Part shown: positions 14,018 through 23,399 of the stretch, in pieces
Layout: each line of letters opens with the position of its first letter
How positions within the stretch are numbered: the stretch's first letter is position 1
From: Bacteroidota bacterium
GTDB taxonomy: Bacteria; Bacteroidota; Bacteroidia; Cytophagales; Cytophagaceae
Reading direction: 5' to 3'
Assembly (NCBI GenBank): GCA_023428135.1
Contig: JAEYZG010000014.1
Location: 1-51,357, forward strand
Length of the DNA stretch: 51,357 nt
Translations under genes and position numbers: made by a program
The notes under the pieces: model-generated
What the model saw: only the letters and a program-made list of their open reading frames with translations
Databases searched by the model: none
Told to the model about the DNA's origin: nothing

Positions 14018-15098
14018 ATGAAGAAAATTTTTACGATAGCAGTCCTCTTGATGCTTCAGTTGGCCTGCTTTGCACAGAGCGGATTTTATTACCAGGGAGT
14101 TGTGAAAATGACAAATGGAGCTCCGATTGCAAGCCAGACTATCTCAATCTACATATCTATTTTGAGTATTTCTCCTGATGAATTGTTTTACAAAGAAAGT
14201 CATTCAATAAAAACAGATGATGATGGACGTTTTTCGCTTGTGGTTGGAGAAGGGACAGTATTACAGGGAACGTTCAATGAGATTAACTGGAGAAGCAAGG
14301 AAATATGGATACAGACTGAAATGGACGCTGAACAAGGGCTGGAGGACATGGGCAAGTCTAGGATTCTGCCAGTTCCTGTTGCTACCTATGCTTTAAAAGC
14401 TGCCTATGATTACCGGATTTATACCGAAGCTCCTAATTTTCCAGGCTATCTTTTTGCTGTTAAACAAGGCGAAACAATGGGAAATCTGAAAGTGGGTGTT
14501 AATTCCTATATGTATGATCATGAAGACGTTCAAGTAACCATTGAAAATTCTATAGAAGGTCTGACAATTCAGCCAATGAGCTTTACCTTGAATGCTCAGG
14601 AATCAAATACAGACTCAGGAGCTGACAGTAAGTGCAAATGCCGAACTTGCTGGTGGTATCTATAATATACCTGTAAGAGGACGATCTGCTTCCGGAAAAG
14701 TTGTTGCCTCTACGTTGCCCGTAAAAGTTTTGCAAGCATCATTGAATAGTTATCTGGTAGGAAGATTTAATGTCGCAGATGTAATTGTAGGTGAAACAGA
14801 TACTATTTTTTATGAAGAAAATATTGAAGCAGTTGGTATCGATTCAATAAGATTTACGAGCAATGTCAAACATGATGATCATTATTTGCTATATAGTTAT
14901 GCCGCAGAAGTTCAAAACTCAGGTAATAACATTGCGCTTGAGATAAAATGGCCTACAGGACCAGCGAGAGAGCCATGGGTAATGACAACAAGAGGTAGTC
15001 AGATAATAAGTAATTTAGATGAGTTTGTAATTCTATATGGATTATATTTTGGTCCAACATGGGAATATAGGCATGCAGTTTTTAGAAGAGTTAAGTAA
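14018..15098 (+). pseudogene. Secreted protein of the tail-fibre-like Bacteroidota family, frameshifted
   Basis: Two overlapping frames make one protein of about 360 residues. The first frame (14018-14665) has a signal peptide and the family start GFYYQGVVKMTNGAPIASQ, DDDGRFSLVVGEGT, ILPVPVATYALKAA. It then runs into a nonsense tail at SKCKCRTCWWYL. The second frame (open from 14592 to 15098) continues sensibly: LTVSANAELAGGIYNIPV onward. The lesion lies between 14592 and 14665; removing one G of the GG at 14618-14619 joins ...NTDS to ELTVSANAEL. It may be a true mutation or a sequencing error. It is probably co-transcribed with the T9SS protein before it. The C-terminal half, a beta-sandwich-like repeat region, is unassigned. 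Confidence 0.72.
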
Positions 15099-15133
15099 TT
15101 TGAAGCATTATAATAAATTAATGCGAATTTTTT

Positions 15134-15893
15134 ATGTCAACATTAAGAGACAAAGCAAAGAAGAGTAAGGTTAATAAATCGGACAGGCCGGTATTGATAT
15201 ATCTGGCAATAGGAATAGCAGCAGCAATTTCAATAGCATTGCGTTGGGTAGATGAAGATCTTTCTGCAAACGTCTTGTCTGAAATCATCGGAGCGGCGTT
15301 TACACTTTTTGTAATTGACGTGTTGCTTGTAAAGTCTAAAGCTAAGAGATGGCTTATAGTTCAGGAGCATATCGATTACCTGATAGGCAGAACAATAAAC
15401 AGAGTGCGAGATGGGGTTGCAACAAGAGTGTTTGGCTTTAAGCCAGAGTTCGACCATAGAATGAAAGAAGAAGAAGTTATCCTGCAGATAAGAAAACAAA
15501 GGGAAAAGTTTTTGAATGAGCTAGAAACCTCTTTCAGCAGAGAAGTTAATTGGCAAAATTGACCTTACATTCTTTAATGCTGATAGCTATGATTACTTTG
15601 ATGAAAAAGCAGAAGACATCTGGAAGCTGATCAACATGAAGTATTCGGAATATCTGGCTCCGGAGCTTGTATCGCTCTTGATAGATTTACATACAAACCT
15701 TGTGGATGTAAGTGCTCATATTCGCATGTATGATAAAGCTGAACGATTCCCATCTGAAAAAGATCATTATCACAATGTGGCATTACAAGGGGTCGCTAGA
15801 AATTTGAAAGAGATTATTCGCATAGTAATCAGACTGAAGGAAGAGGGTTATTCAGATGCTGCCAGAATAATAGGTGCGAGAGAAGATATTTAA
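15134..15893 (+). pseudogene. Membrane protein of unknown function, frameshifted
   Basis: The first frame (15134-15562) encodes a lysine-rich start, two hydrophobic helices (about 21-37 and 46-64, the second with VLSEIIGAAFTLFVIDVLLV), and a cytoplasmic helical region. The second frame, open from about 15515 and running to 15893, continues it: KIDLTFFNADSYDYFDEKAED ... YSDAARIIGAREDI. Deleting one A of the run 15555-15558 joins NWQ to IDLTFFNADSY and gives one protein of about 250 residues. The family is unknown to me; the arrangement resembles small two-helix proteins with a helical cytoplasmic tail. This is the second single-base lesion in adjacent genes. Confidence 0.68.
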
Positions 15894-15915
15894 CATTAAG
15901 ATTTAATAGAAATAC

Positions 15916-15957
15916 GAAGTCCTGTATTTAATTATTAAATGCAGGACTTCTTTTTTT
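15916..15957 (+). terminator. Terminator after the frameshifted membrane protein gene
   Basis: A 15-bp stem GAAGTCCTGTATTTA/TAAATGCAGGACTTC (one G-T pair) with a 5-base loop, followed by TTTTTTT. Confidence 0.9.
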
Positions 15958-16082
15958 AGGTTTGCTGTAAAAAGATGATTTTTAATTAGCTGTAAAATAG
16001 TATTTGTGAGGTCCGTTTTATGCCGGAAACTCATCATACCTGAATTTTTGTTCCCATTAAGAATAAGTTGAATGAGAAAAAT

Positions 16083-16649
16083 ATGGGAAATATAGGGCCA
16101 ATTTTTTTTGGTGAGGAACAAGAACTTAGGAATTGGTTTGAGAAAAATTCCAAGAAGAAGAAGGAACTTTTAATAGCTTATTACAAAGAGGATTCGGAGA
16201 AAAAAGGAATCAACATTTCTCAATCTATTGATCAGGCATTGTGTTTTGGCTGGACTGAGGGAGTTCGTAAATCGCTTGATAAGGAAGAATATGTAATCCG
16301 GTTTACCCCAAGAAAACCTAAAAGTGTGTGGAGCCCTGTCCATATACAGAAGGTAGAGGACCTTTTGAAAAAGGGGTTAATGAAATTTGAGGGAATAGAA
16401 GTATTCAATAAGAGACAAGGATGTGATTCGGGAGTATTCCCCTTTGAAAAGGCAGAGACAAAATTAGATGATTTTTTAGAAGAAAAACTCAAAGCAAATA
16501 GCAAAGCCTGGAGTTTTTTTAATGCTACCGCACCTACCTATAAACGCACAGTACTCAATTGGATCATGAGTGCAGATCAAAGAAACGTGAGAGAAGAAAG
16601 ATTGAACACATTGATAAGAGAATGTGAAGCAGAAAAAATGTTAAGCTAA
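16083..16649 (+). CDS. YdeI/OmpD-associated family protein
   Basis: About 188 residues from MGNIGPIFF. An upstream ATG at 16068 would add five residues. It has the features of the YdeI/OmpD-associated (bacteriocin-protection) family: LRNWFEKNSKKKKELLIAYYK, the hallmark SIDQALCFGWTEGVRKSLD, and RFTPRKPKSVWSPVHIQKVE, then a C-terminal helical segment with FFNATAPTYKRTVLNWIMSA. It is cytoplasmic; its biochemical role in the family is poorly defined. It has its own upstream terminator boundary. Confidence 0.85.
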   Translation: MGNIGPIFFGEEQELRNWFEKNSKKKKELLIAYYKEDSEKKGINISQSIDQALCFGWTEGVRKSLDKEEYVIRFTPRKPKSVWSPVHIQKVEDLLKKGLMKFEGIEVFNKRQGCDSGVFPFEKAETKLDDFLEEKLKANSKAWSFFNATAPTYKRTVLNWIMSADQRNVREERLNTLIRECEAEKMLS

Positions 16650-16728
16650 GTATTGTTCTGTTCTGTCTATTTGGATTAAATATTTATATTGCCAGCATAA
16701 AAGCAATAACTATTTAATATCAAACACT

Positions 16729-17607
16729 ATGAAATTTGGCCAGGTAGACAATCCCGAAGAGATCGACTTTAAGTTACCCCCAGACCATAAAGACACTGGA
16801 AAGATGCTTTCGGAAAATAAAAAGGACAAGCCTTTCAAAGTGTATGTAGGATGTGCAAAATGGAATAAAACGGACTTAAAAAATTTTTATCCTAAAAGCA
16901 CAAAAGACGAGCTGACCTATTATTCATCACAATTCAATAGTATAGAGCTTAATGCTACTTTTTATAATGCACCTTCCAGAGAGCAGGTCTTAACATGGAA
17001 AGAAAAGACTCCATCTGATTTTAGATTTTTCCCAAAGTTGACGAACAGCATCAGCCACTTTAAGAGGCTGATAGATGTACAGCCTGTTGTAGAAGAGTTT
17101 TGTGATGCCATATCTGCTTTTGATAAGAAACTGGGAATGGTCTTTTTACAGATGCATGATAATTTTGGTCCCAAGAATTTTGACCGGGTAGAAAAGTTTA
17201 TCAATGAATTTCCTAAAGCTATTCCTCTTGCAATAGAGCTTAGAAATAAGGACTGGTTTCAGAATACTACAGAGGCAGAGCGTCTTTATAAATTAATGGA
17301 AGCCAAGAAGAAGACCAACATCATTGTTGACACCGCCGGCAGAAGAGATATGTTGCACATGAGGCTTACTACTCCCAAAGCATTTATAAGATATGTAGGG
17401 GCCAATCATGAAAGTGATTATTCACGACTTGATGATTGGTTGAAGAGGATTAAGAAATGGAGAGAAGAGGGGCTACAGGAGGTGTATTTTTTTGTGCATC
17501 AGAATGTAGAGAAGGAGTCTCCGCTACTTTCAGCTTATTTTATTAAAAAATTAAACAAAGCTTTTGATCTGAAAATGCAGATTCCGAAGACATTGGATGG
17601 GAAGTAG
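16729..17607 (+). CDS. DUF72 domain protein (YecE-like)
   Basis: A 292-residue TIM-barrel-like DUF72 protein. Family marks include VYVGCAKWN near the start, FNSIELNATFYNAPSREQVLTWKEKTP, FRFFPKLTNSISH, LGMVFLQMHDNF, PLAIELRNKDWF, and YFFVHQNVE near the end. The molecular function is not established for the family. The short N-terminal extension of about 35 residues before the barrel is variable in homologues. It is monocistronic by spacing. Confidence 0.88.
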   Translation: MKFGQVDNPEEIDFKLPPDHKDTGKMLSENKKDKPFKVYVGCAKWNKTDLKNFYPKSTKDELTYYSSQFNSIELNATFYNAPSREQVLTWKEKTPSDFRFFPKLTNSISHFKRLIDVQPVVEEFCDAISAFDKKLGMVFLQMHDNFGPKNFDRVEKFINEFPKAIPLAIELRNKDWFQNTTEAERLYKLMEAKKKTNIIVDTAGRRDMLHMRLTTPKAFIRYVGANHESDYSRLDDWLKRIKKWREEGLQEVYFFVHQNVEKESPLLSAYFIKKLNKAFDLKMQIPKTLDGK

Positions 17608-17804
17608 AATTAATGTTTGAATCTGGATGAATTAGATTAGCGGGAGTTTGATTTAAACTGTATTCAGTATTTAATTCAAATTCTGTAAACCTATTTTAGG
17701 ACGAGGCAGTGAAAAAAAATCCTGTTAATCTTTAAATCCGATTAATCCCGATTCAATAATTTCAATTCTCCTTATTAATTTTACTTCAACACTGCTGAAA
17801 TCTT

Positions 17805-18707
17805 TTGGAAATAGTAAAAACAGAAAATCTTTCTAAATCTTATGGTGCGTTTCAAGCTCTAAGTGATGTATCATTAGAGATAAAGCAAGGAAGCATCTAT
17901 GGTATCCTTGGTCCTAACGGAGCAGGGAAGACAACTCTTCTTAGAATACTTACCGGTATATTAGGTCCTGATAAAGGACAGTATTTTTTTCAGGGAGACA
18001 AGTTCACTTCTGCCAGTCAGCAAAGGATCGGCTATCTGCCAGAAGAAAGAGGACTGTACAAAAAGATGAAGGTTGAAGAGCAACTTGTTTATTTTGCAAG
18101 GTTGAAGGGTGTTTCTGCTTCGGAAGCTAAGACAAGAACTACCTCTTTCCTTGAAGAAACAGGTCTTGCTGAGTGGAAGAATCATACTGTTGATGCCCTC
18201 TCCAAAGGCATGCAGCAAAAAGTACAATTCATTGCCAGTATTATTCATAATCCTGATCTGATCATACTGGACGAGCCCTTCTCCGGCTTTGATCCTGTAA
18301 ATGCTGAATTACTGAAAAATTATATTTTCAGATTCAGAAAAGAAGGAAAGACTATCCTGCTTTCGACCCACCGGATGGAGAATGCAGAAGAACTTTGTGA
18401 TACAATTGTGCTTATCAACAAAGGAAAAAATGTCCTTGAAGGAGAGGTGAAAAAGATCAAAGAAGGAGTGAAAAAGAACAGACTTATAATTGAAGGAGAA
18501 GGTATTTTACCTGAAAATAAACTCTTGTATGAGATAGTAAAATCGGAAACCCTTTCCGGAAACCAGCTTATTGCTACATTGAGCCCTCTACAGGGCATTG
18601 TTCTTAATAACATCATTGAGGTATTGATGCCGCATATCAGCTTTAAAAGCTTTAAAGAAGAGCTGCCCTCATTGCATGAAATATTTATTGATAAGATAAA
18701 GGGATAG
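17805..18707 (+). CDS. ABC-2 type exporter, ATP-binding subunit
   Basis: A 300-residue ATPase with Walker A GPNGAGKTT (about 36-44), signature LSKGMQQKV, Walker B LIILDEP and an H-loop STHRME. A C-terminal extension of about 80 residues is typical of NatA-like exporters. TTG at 17805 is the only plausible start in frame. The stop overlaps the start region of the permease, so the two form one transporter. The substrate is unknown; sodium or drug export is only a family-level suggestion. Confidence 0.9.
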   Translation: MEIVKTENLSKSYGAFQALSDVSLEIKQGSIYGILGPNGAGKTTLLRILTGILGPDKGQYFFQGDKFTSASQQRIGYLPEERGLYKKMKVEEQLVYFARLKGVSASEAKTRTTSFLEETGLAEWKNHTVDALSKGMQQKVQFIASIIHNPDLIILDEPFSGFDPVNAELLKNYIFRFRKEGKTILLSTHRMENAEELCDTIVLINKGKNVLEGEVKKIKEGVKKNRLIIEGEGILPENKLLYEIVKSETLSGNQLIATLSPLQGIVLNNIIEVLMPHISFKSFKEELPSLHEIFIDKIKG

Positions 18708-18709
18708 TG

Positions 18710-19936
18710 ATGAATAAAATAGGGTTGATTCTTCAACGGGAGTATATTACAAGAGTACGGAAAAAAGCTTTTCTTATCCTTTCTTTTATCGGACCACTTA
18801 TATTTCTTGTTCTCATGATTGTTCCTGCATGGCTTACAGGGCCTCAGGCTAAGGAGAAACTGGTGTTTGTGATAGACCAACATCACATATTAAAAGAACA
18901 ACTTGAAGCTCCCTTTATTATTTTTTCTGATCAGGAGAAGCTAAATAATAGCAAAGCTTCGCATCTCATTATTCTTCCACCTGATACATCCGGAGCAATA
19001 AATGCAAATCTTATCAATGCTTCAAATATATCTTCAGAAGAAAGAAAGGGAATAGAACAGGCTTTAAAACTGGCTATTGCCAAAACTAAACTCAATGCAT
19101 CCTTGCCTGAAATAAATTTAACAGAAACCAGGCTTGTAGAAAAGAATGCCGGTGAAGCTGCGGCTTCGATAGGCTTATTTTCTGCAATTCTGGTATACTT
19201 TTTTATCTTCTTGTATGGTGTCCAGGTGATGAAGAGTATTATTGAAGAAAAGGCCAACAGAATACTTGAAGTGGTTGTCTCTTCAGTAACACCCTTTCAG
19301 CTCATGGTTGGAAAGATACTTGGAGTGGCGCTGGTAAGCCTTACTCAGTTTTTAATATGGGTTATCACTACATTTACGATTTCACGTTGGATCTTTGACA
19401 GATTCAGGCTCGAACGCTTTTCTGACGAAAACATCAATCAGACTATGACAACGAGTCACGACGCGGCTCAGGCAATGGAAGTAAATGAAATGCTTAATTT
19501 TGTAGGACAGATCAATTTTGGTTTGATCATTCCGGTATTTATTTTCTTTTTCCTTGTAGGATACCTCTTCTATAGTTCTCTGTTTGCCGCAATAGGGGCT
19601 GCTTCTGATGCAGAGACAGATACACAGCAATTTATGCTACCGATAACATTGCCTTTGATTTTTTCATTTATCATGGCTCCAAGAATACTGGAAATGCCTG
19701 ACAGCACATTGGCTAAAATCCTGTCCTATATTCCTTTTACAAGTCCTGTGGTGATGATGTTGAGAATACCATTCGGCATCTCATCCTGGGAAATTGCATT
19801 ATCAATGATTGTCTTATTCTTATTTTTCTTGCTGGCGGCCTGGTTTGCCGCAAAAATATATAGAGTCGGAATTTTAATGTATGGAAAAAATGCTACCTGG
19901 AAGGAACTCTTCAGATGGCTTTCATATAAAGATTAA
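18710..19936 (+). CDS. ABC-2 type exporter, permease subunit (NatB-like)
   Basis: About 408 residues from the ATG at 18710; a GTG at 18707 overlaps the ATPase stop. One N-terminal membrane helix (AFLILSFIGPLIFLVLMIVP) is followed by a periplasmic domain of about 120 residues and five or six C-terminal helices. It carries the ABC2_membrane_3 motif VQVMKSIIEEKANRILEVVV. It partners with the preceding ATPase and ends at a terminator. Confidence 0.9.
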   Translation: MNKIGLILQREYITRVRKKAFLILSFIGPLIFLVLMIVPAWLTGPQAKEKLVFVIDQHHILKEQLEAPFIIFSDQEKLNNSKASHLIILPPDTSGAINANLINASNISSEERKGIEQALKLAIAKTKLNASLPEINLTETRLVEKNAGEAAASIGLFSAILVYFFIFLYGVQVMKSIIEEKANRILEVVVSSVTPFQLMVGKILGVALVSLTQFLIWVITTFTISRWIFDRFRLERFSDENINQTMTTSHDAAQAMEVNEMLNFVGQINFGLIIPVFIFFFLVGYLFYSSLFAAIGAASDAETDTQQFMLPITLPLIFSFIMAPRILEMPDSTLAKILSYIPFTSPVVMMLRIPFGISSWEIALSMIVLFLFFLLAAWFAAKIYRVGILMYGKNATWKELFRWLSYKD

Positions 19937-19957
19937 TCGAATCTAAGGATTGAAAAA

Positions 19958-20009
19958 CTTGTCTCATCAATACATTGAAGATTAAATCAATTGATGAGAC
20001 AAGATTTTA
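19958..20009. terminator. Terminator between the ABC operon and the PRTase gene
   Basis: CTTGTCTCATCAAT paired with ATTGATGAGACAAG, a 14-bp stem with a loop of about 18 bases, followed by ATTTTAA. It lies between converging genes. Confidence 0.7.
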
Positions 20010-20031
20010 AGAATAGAAAGATTCATTTTGA

Positions 20032-20538
20032 TTAATGCAGATAAACTCCGTATTCGTTTTCGTCCAGAACCACATCAATTCTTTCTCTCAGTGTTGTAGC
20101 CAGTGAGTAACCAACATAATCAGCTGCAATAGGAAACAGTTGATGACTTCTATCTACAATAACAACTGTTTGCAATTTTTTTAATTCAATGTTCAGGAAA
20201 GGTTTAAGCGCATAGGCCAAAGTACGACCAGTATTTAAGACATCATCTGCGAGGATAACAGTTTTGCTTTTGAGTTGCTCAATATCAATATCCAGATGCA
20301 CTTCACTTTGCACACCCGCCAATTTGTCCAGCTGAATTTTAACAAGAAGAACTTTTAATGGGGAGATGCTCTCAATTTCATTTTTGAGAAGATTGGCAAA
20401 AATGTATCCTTTTTCATCGATACCCGCCAGCACAATTTCGCCTTCAGAAAAGTTGTTTTCATAGATTTCGAAAGATATCCTCTTGATTTTCTGTAGTATC
20501 TGTTGTTTGTTAAGGATCAAATTTTTCTCACCTGCCAT
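20032..20538 (-). CDS. PyrR-like phosphoribosyltransferase
   Basis: A 168-residue type I phosphoribosyltransferase. The PRPP loop VILADDVLNTGRTLAYAL (about 93-110) is intact, preceded by the hood and flexible-loop region (VLAGIDEKGYIFANLL, LAGVQSEVHLDI). The layout matches PyrR/uracil-type proteins, but the RNA-binding role of PyrR is not shown in Bacteroidota, so it is named by family only. It is divergent from rpmE2. Confidence 0.85.
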   Translation of the reverse strand: MAGEKNLILNKQQILQKIKRISFEIYENNFSEGEIVLAGIDEKGYIFANLLKNEIESISPLKVLLVKIQLDKLAGVQSEVHLDIDIEQLKSKTVILADDVLNTGRTLAYALKPFLNIELKKLQTVVIVDRSHQLFPIAADYVGYSLATTLRERIDVVLDENEYGVYLH

Positions 20539-20640
20539 ATTATTCCTGTTTAAAATGGAACTTTTTAAAGGTCCAATGCTTTTTTATTTAATGGAGGGCA
20601 ATTTAATGAAAAGGGTAATTTCTAAAAAATTAATCCTGAG

Positions 20641-20672
20641 TTTGGTTGATAAATTCTATTTTACTAAATTTG
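20641..20672 (+). promoter_or_regulatory. Promoter of rpmE2 (-33/-7 type)
   Basis: TTTG (20641-20644), 20 bases, TAAATTTG (20665-20672). This is a perfect match to the Bacteroidota primary-sigma consensus TTTG-N19-21-TANNTTTG, 31 bases before the rpmE2 start. Confidence 0.8.
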
Positions 20673-20702
20673 TTACCCTTTTACAATAGATAGTTAGAGA
20701 TT

Positions 20703-20945
20703 ATGAAAAAAGATATTCACCCGGATTACAGAGCAGTTGTTTTTCAAGATTCTTCTAGTGATTTTAAATTTCTTACAAAATCAACTATAAAGACTTCTGA
20801 AACAATTAAATGGGAAGATGGAAATACCTATCCTCTCGTTAAAGTTGAGGTTAGCTCAGCTTCTCACCCATTCTACACTGGCAAAAAATTATTCGTTGAT
20901 GCTGCAGGTAGAGTTGAGAAATTCAAGAAAAAATACCAGAAGTAA
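20703..20945 (+). CDS. rpmE2: 50S ribosomal protein L31 type B
   Basis: An 80-residue L31 of the zinc-free type B. It starts MKKDIHPDYRAVVFQD, with SSHPFYTGKK-like SASHPFYTGKKLFVDAAGRVEKF near the end. It lacks the CxxC zinc pairs of type A L31, as expected for type B. It is a large-subunit protein at the subunit interface. It has its own promoter at 20641 and a strong terminator at 20982. Confidence 0.97.
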   Translation: MKKDIHPDYRAVVFQDSSSDFKFLTKSTIKTSETIKWEDGNTYPLVKVEVSSASHPFYTGKKLFVDAAGRVEKFKKKYQK

Positions 20946-20981
20946 TAAAAACATTCTGAATAAAGTTTTCTTTAAGTATAG

Positions 20982-21012
20982 AAGTCTTCATGATTCCATG
21001 AAGACTTTTTTA
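20982..21012 (+). terminator. Terminator of rpmE2
   Basis: AAGTCTTCATG-ATTC-CATGAAGACTT, an 11-bp perfect stem followed by TTTTATTTTT. Confidence 0.92.
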
Positions 21013-21023
21013 TTTTTGTAAAT

Positions 21024-22184
21024 ATGAATTTCATTTTATTCGACGAACCTTCAATAAGGCAGGGGCTTCTTCCTTTTACCTTTACCAGGCCTGTCGCTGA
21101 GGTTAGGATAGGTATATTAACTATAGCGGACAAATGGAAGTTAAGATCCGGATTGGAAGTCTCTTATATCACGGAAGAATATCTAAGCGATCGCTTTACA
21201 CTTAATCCGGGAAAGGAAAATGTTTTTATAAACGGGGGGGTTTGTCCAACAGATGAACTTGTTGCCACGATAAAAAGTCTCAAAGATGGGGAAGTTATTG
21301 TAAAGGAGGGGGTTATCATTGCCTATAAAAAGGTAGCAGAAGGGAAACAGATTGAATTTAAAGGTGCTTTAAACATCATAAAAAGGCCCTGGGATATTTT
21401 TTTGAATAATGGTAAAGAAATAACTGAAGATTTTGACCTGATTACCAAAGGAAGAATCTCTGCTCCGCTTACAGATCCTTATACCAGGGTTTACAATCAG
21501 GATAAGATATTTATAGAAGACGGTGTATCAATAAAAGCTGCTATCCTTAATGCAGAAAATGGCCCCATTTATTTGGGAAAAAACTCTGAAGTTATGGAAG
21601 GAGCCATTATTCGCGGACCTTTCGCTCTTGGTGAAGGTGCGTGTGTAAGTATGGGAGCAAAATTCAGAGGGGACACCACTGTTGGGCCTTATTCAAAAAT
21701 AGGAGGCGAAGTTAGTAATTCTGTAATATTCGGATATTCTAACAAAGCTCATGAAGGGTTTCTCGGCAATTCGGTAATTGGTGAATGGTGTAATTTGGGT
21801 GCAGATACAAATACCTCAAACCTAAAAAACACTTACTCGGAAGTTCAGGTATATAGCTATAAGGAACAAGACTTTGTAAATACCGGAAAAATGTTTTGCG
21901 GTTTGTTGATGGCAGACCACTCCAAATGCGGAATCAACACTATGTTCAATACTGGTACTGTTGTGGGAGTAAATGCAAATATTTTTGGTGAAGGTTATCC
22001 TGCTAAATTTGTGCCTTCATTTGCCTGGGGAGGCGATAAAAATTATTCCAGATATAACTTTGAGAAAGTAGTCCAGGTAGCCGAAAGAGTCATGGCCCGG
22101 AGAAATATCCAGTTATCCAAGGAAGAGATTAACATCCTCAAATATGTGTTCGAAATTGAAGATCAGCAGGTGAGAAATTTCTAA
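21024..22184 (+). CDS. Alternative GlmU-like sugar nucleotidyltransferase/acetyltransferase
   Basis: A 386-residue protein of the Bacteroidota alternative GlmU type: an N-terminal nucleotidyltransferase-like domain (start NFILFDEPSIRQGLLPFTFTRP) and a C-terminal left-handed beta-helix with hexapeptide repeats (about 180-340: ILNAENGPIYLGKNSEVMEGA onward, ending with GEGYPAKFVPSF). These proteins are predicted to make UDP-N-acetylglucosamine from glucosamine-1-phosphate for peptidoglycan and LPS. It heads a probable operon with holB and later genes. The family is firm; activity is from family knowledge. Confidence 0.88.
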   Translation: MNFILFDEPSIRQGLLPFTFTRPVAEVRIGILTIADKWKLRSGLEVSYITEEYLSDRFTLNPGKENVFINGGVCPTDELVATIKSLKDGEVIVKEGVIIAYKKVAEGKQIEFKGALNIIKRPWDIFLNNGKEITEDFDLITKGRISAPLTDPYTRVYNQDKIFIEDGVSIKAAILNAENGPIYLGKNSEVMEGAIIRGPFALGEGACVSMGAKFRGDTTVGPYSKIGGEVSNSVIFGYSNKAHEGFLGNSVIGEWCNLGADTNTSNLKNTYSEVQVYSYKEQDFVNTGKMFCGLLMADHSKCGINTMFNTGTVVGVNANIFGEGYPAKFVPSFAWGGDKNYSRYNFEKVVQVAERVMARRNIQLSKEEINILKYVFEIEDQQVRNF

Positions 22185-22263
22185 TTTCAGCTTAACAATT
22201 TTACACATATTGCCTTTTAATTCTACCTCAAAATTTTATAACTAGTACTTAAATTTAATAATT

Positions 22264-23388
22264 GTGTTATTTTCTCAGATTAAAGGTCTTGAAGAAACCA
22301 AAGCCAGCCTCATTGCTTCTGTAAAAAACAGACATGTAGCGCATGCTCAGCTTTTTGCCGGACCAGAAGGAAGTGGTAGTCTTGCAATGGCGCTAGCTTA
22401 TGCCACTTATATCAACTGCGAGGAAAAAGGAGAAACAGATTCTTGTGGCACATGTGCTTCCTGTAATAAATTCAACAAGCTTATCCACCCGGATCTGCAT
22501 TTTGTATTTCCTGTAAGCACAACAAAAAGCGTTTCAAAAGATGCATCAAGTGCCTTGTTCATGAAAGAATGGAGGAGTTTCATTGCAGAAAATCCTTATG
22601 GAGGACTGATAGAATGGGGAAACTATATAGGTGCAGAAAATAAACAACTGAATATATCAGTAGACGAAAGCAGAAATATAATTAAGACTGTGACCATGAA
22701 GTCTTTCGAGGCAGAATATAAAATTATGGTCATCTGGCTTCCGGAACAAATGAATTCTTCTTCAGCTAATGCGATTCTTAAAGTCCTTGAAGAGCCTCCG
22801 GTAAAAACAATATTTTTGCTCATTACTCAGAATCCTGATAAGATCATTACAACGGTACTTTCCCGTACTCAAAGAGTGAAGATCAGACCTTTCACGGATG
22901 ATGAAGTAACTAGATACTTCATGGAAGATAAGCATCTCGATGAAAAAAAAGCAAGACAAATTGCTTATCTGGCAGATGGAAATCTGAATGAAGGATTGAG
23001 ATTGCTGCAGCAGGCAGAAGAAGACAACCATCAGATGTTCAGAGAATGGATGAGACTTTGTTATAAAAAGGTCAATATCCTGGAGCTTGTAGACTGGTCT
23101 GAAGCTTTCCAGAAACTAGGAAGAGAAGGCCAAAAAAATCTTTTCCAATATGGATTGAATATTCTGAGAGAAACCCTCATCTGTCGTCTAAATAGCAAGG
23201 AGCTTTTAAGACTTAATGAAGAAGATCTGAAATTTGTTGATGGTTTTTCCAAAGCCTTAAATGAAGTTAAAATAGAAAATATAAGTAAGAGCCTAAACGA
23301 GGCATATTATCATATAGAGAGAAACGCAAATGCAAAAATCGTTTTTCTTGACCTCTCCCTGCAAATATCCGGAATGATGAAGTCTTGA
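22264..23388 (+). CDS. holB: DNA polymerase III subunit delta'
   Basis: A 374-residue clamp-loader subunit. The N-terminal AAA+ module has a degenerate Walker A (GPEGSGSLAM, no lysine), as expected for delta'. The zinc-binding set is C52, C61, C64 and C67 (C-x8-C-x2-C-x2-C). The sensor 1 region is VIWLPEQMNSSSANAILKVLEEPP and the sensor 2/SRC-like motif is LSRTQRVKIRP. GTG at 22264 is the start that fits the family N-terminus. It acts in loading the sliding clamp. It is 11 bases before the zinc-protease-like gene. Confidence 0.92.
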   Translation: MLFSQIKGLEETKASLIASVKNRHVAHAQLFAGPEGSGSLAMALAYATYINCEEKGETDSCGTCASCNKFNKLIHPDLHFVFPVSTTKSVSKDASSALFMKEWRSFIAENPYGGLIEWGNYIGAENKQLNISVDESRNIIKTVTMKSFEAEYKIMVIWLPEQMNSSSANAILKVLEEPPVKTIFLLITQNPDKIITTVLSRTQRVKIRPFTDDEVTRYFMEDKHLDEKKARQIAYLADGNLNEGLRLLQQAEEDNHQMFREWMRLCYKKVNILELVDWSEAFQKLGREGQKNLFQYGLNILRETLICRLNSKELLRLNEEDLKFVDGFSKALNEVKIENISKSLNEAYYHIERNANAKIVFLDLSLQISGMMKS

Positions 23389-23399
23389 TATGACTGCTC

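Noticed and set aside
14592..14665. Programmed ribosomal frameshift
   Set aside because: No slippery heptamer or stimulatory structure was found at the frame change, and the neighbouring gene has a similar lesion, so mutation or sequence error is simpler.
18320..18886. 188-codon minus-strand frame across the ABC exporter genes
   Set aside because: Antisense to two clear ABC transporter genes; the length is a by-product of codon use.
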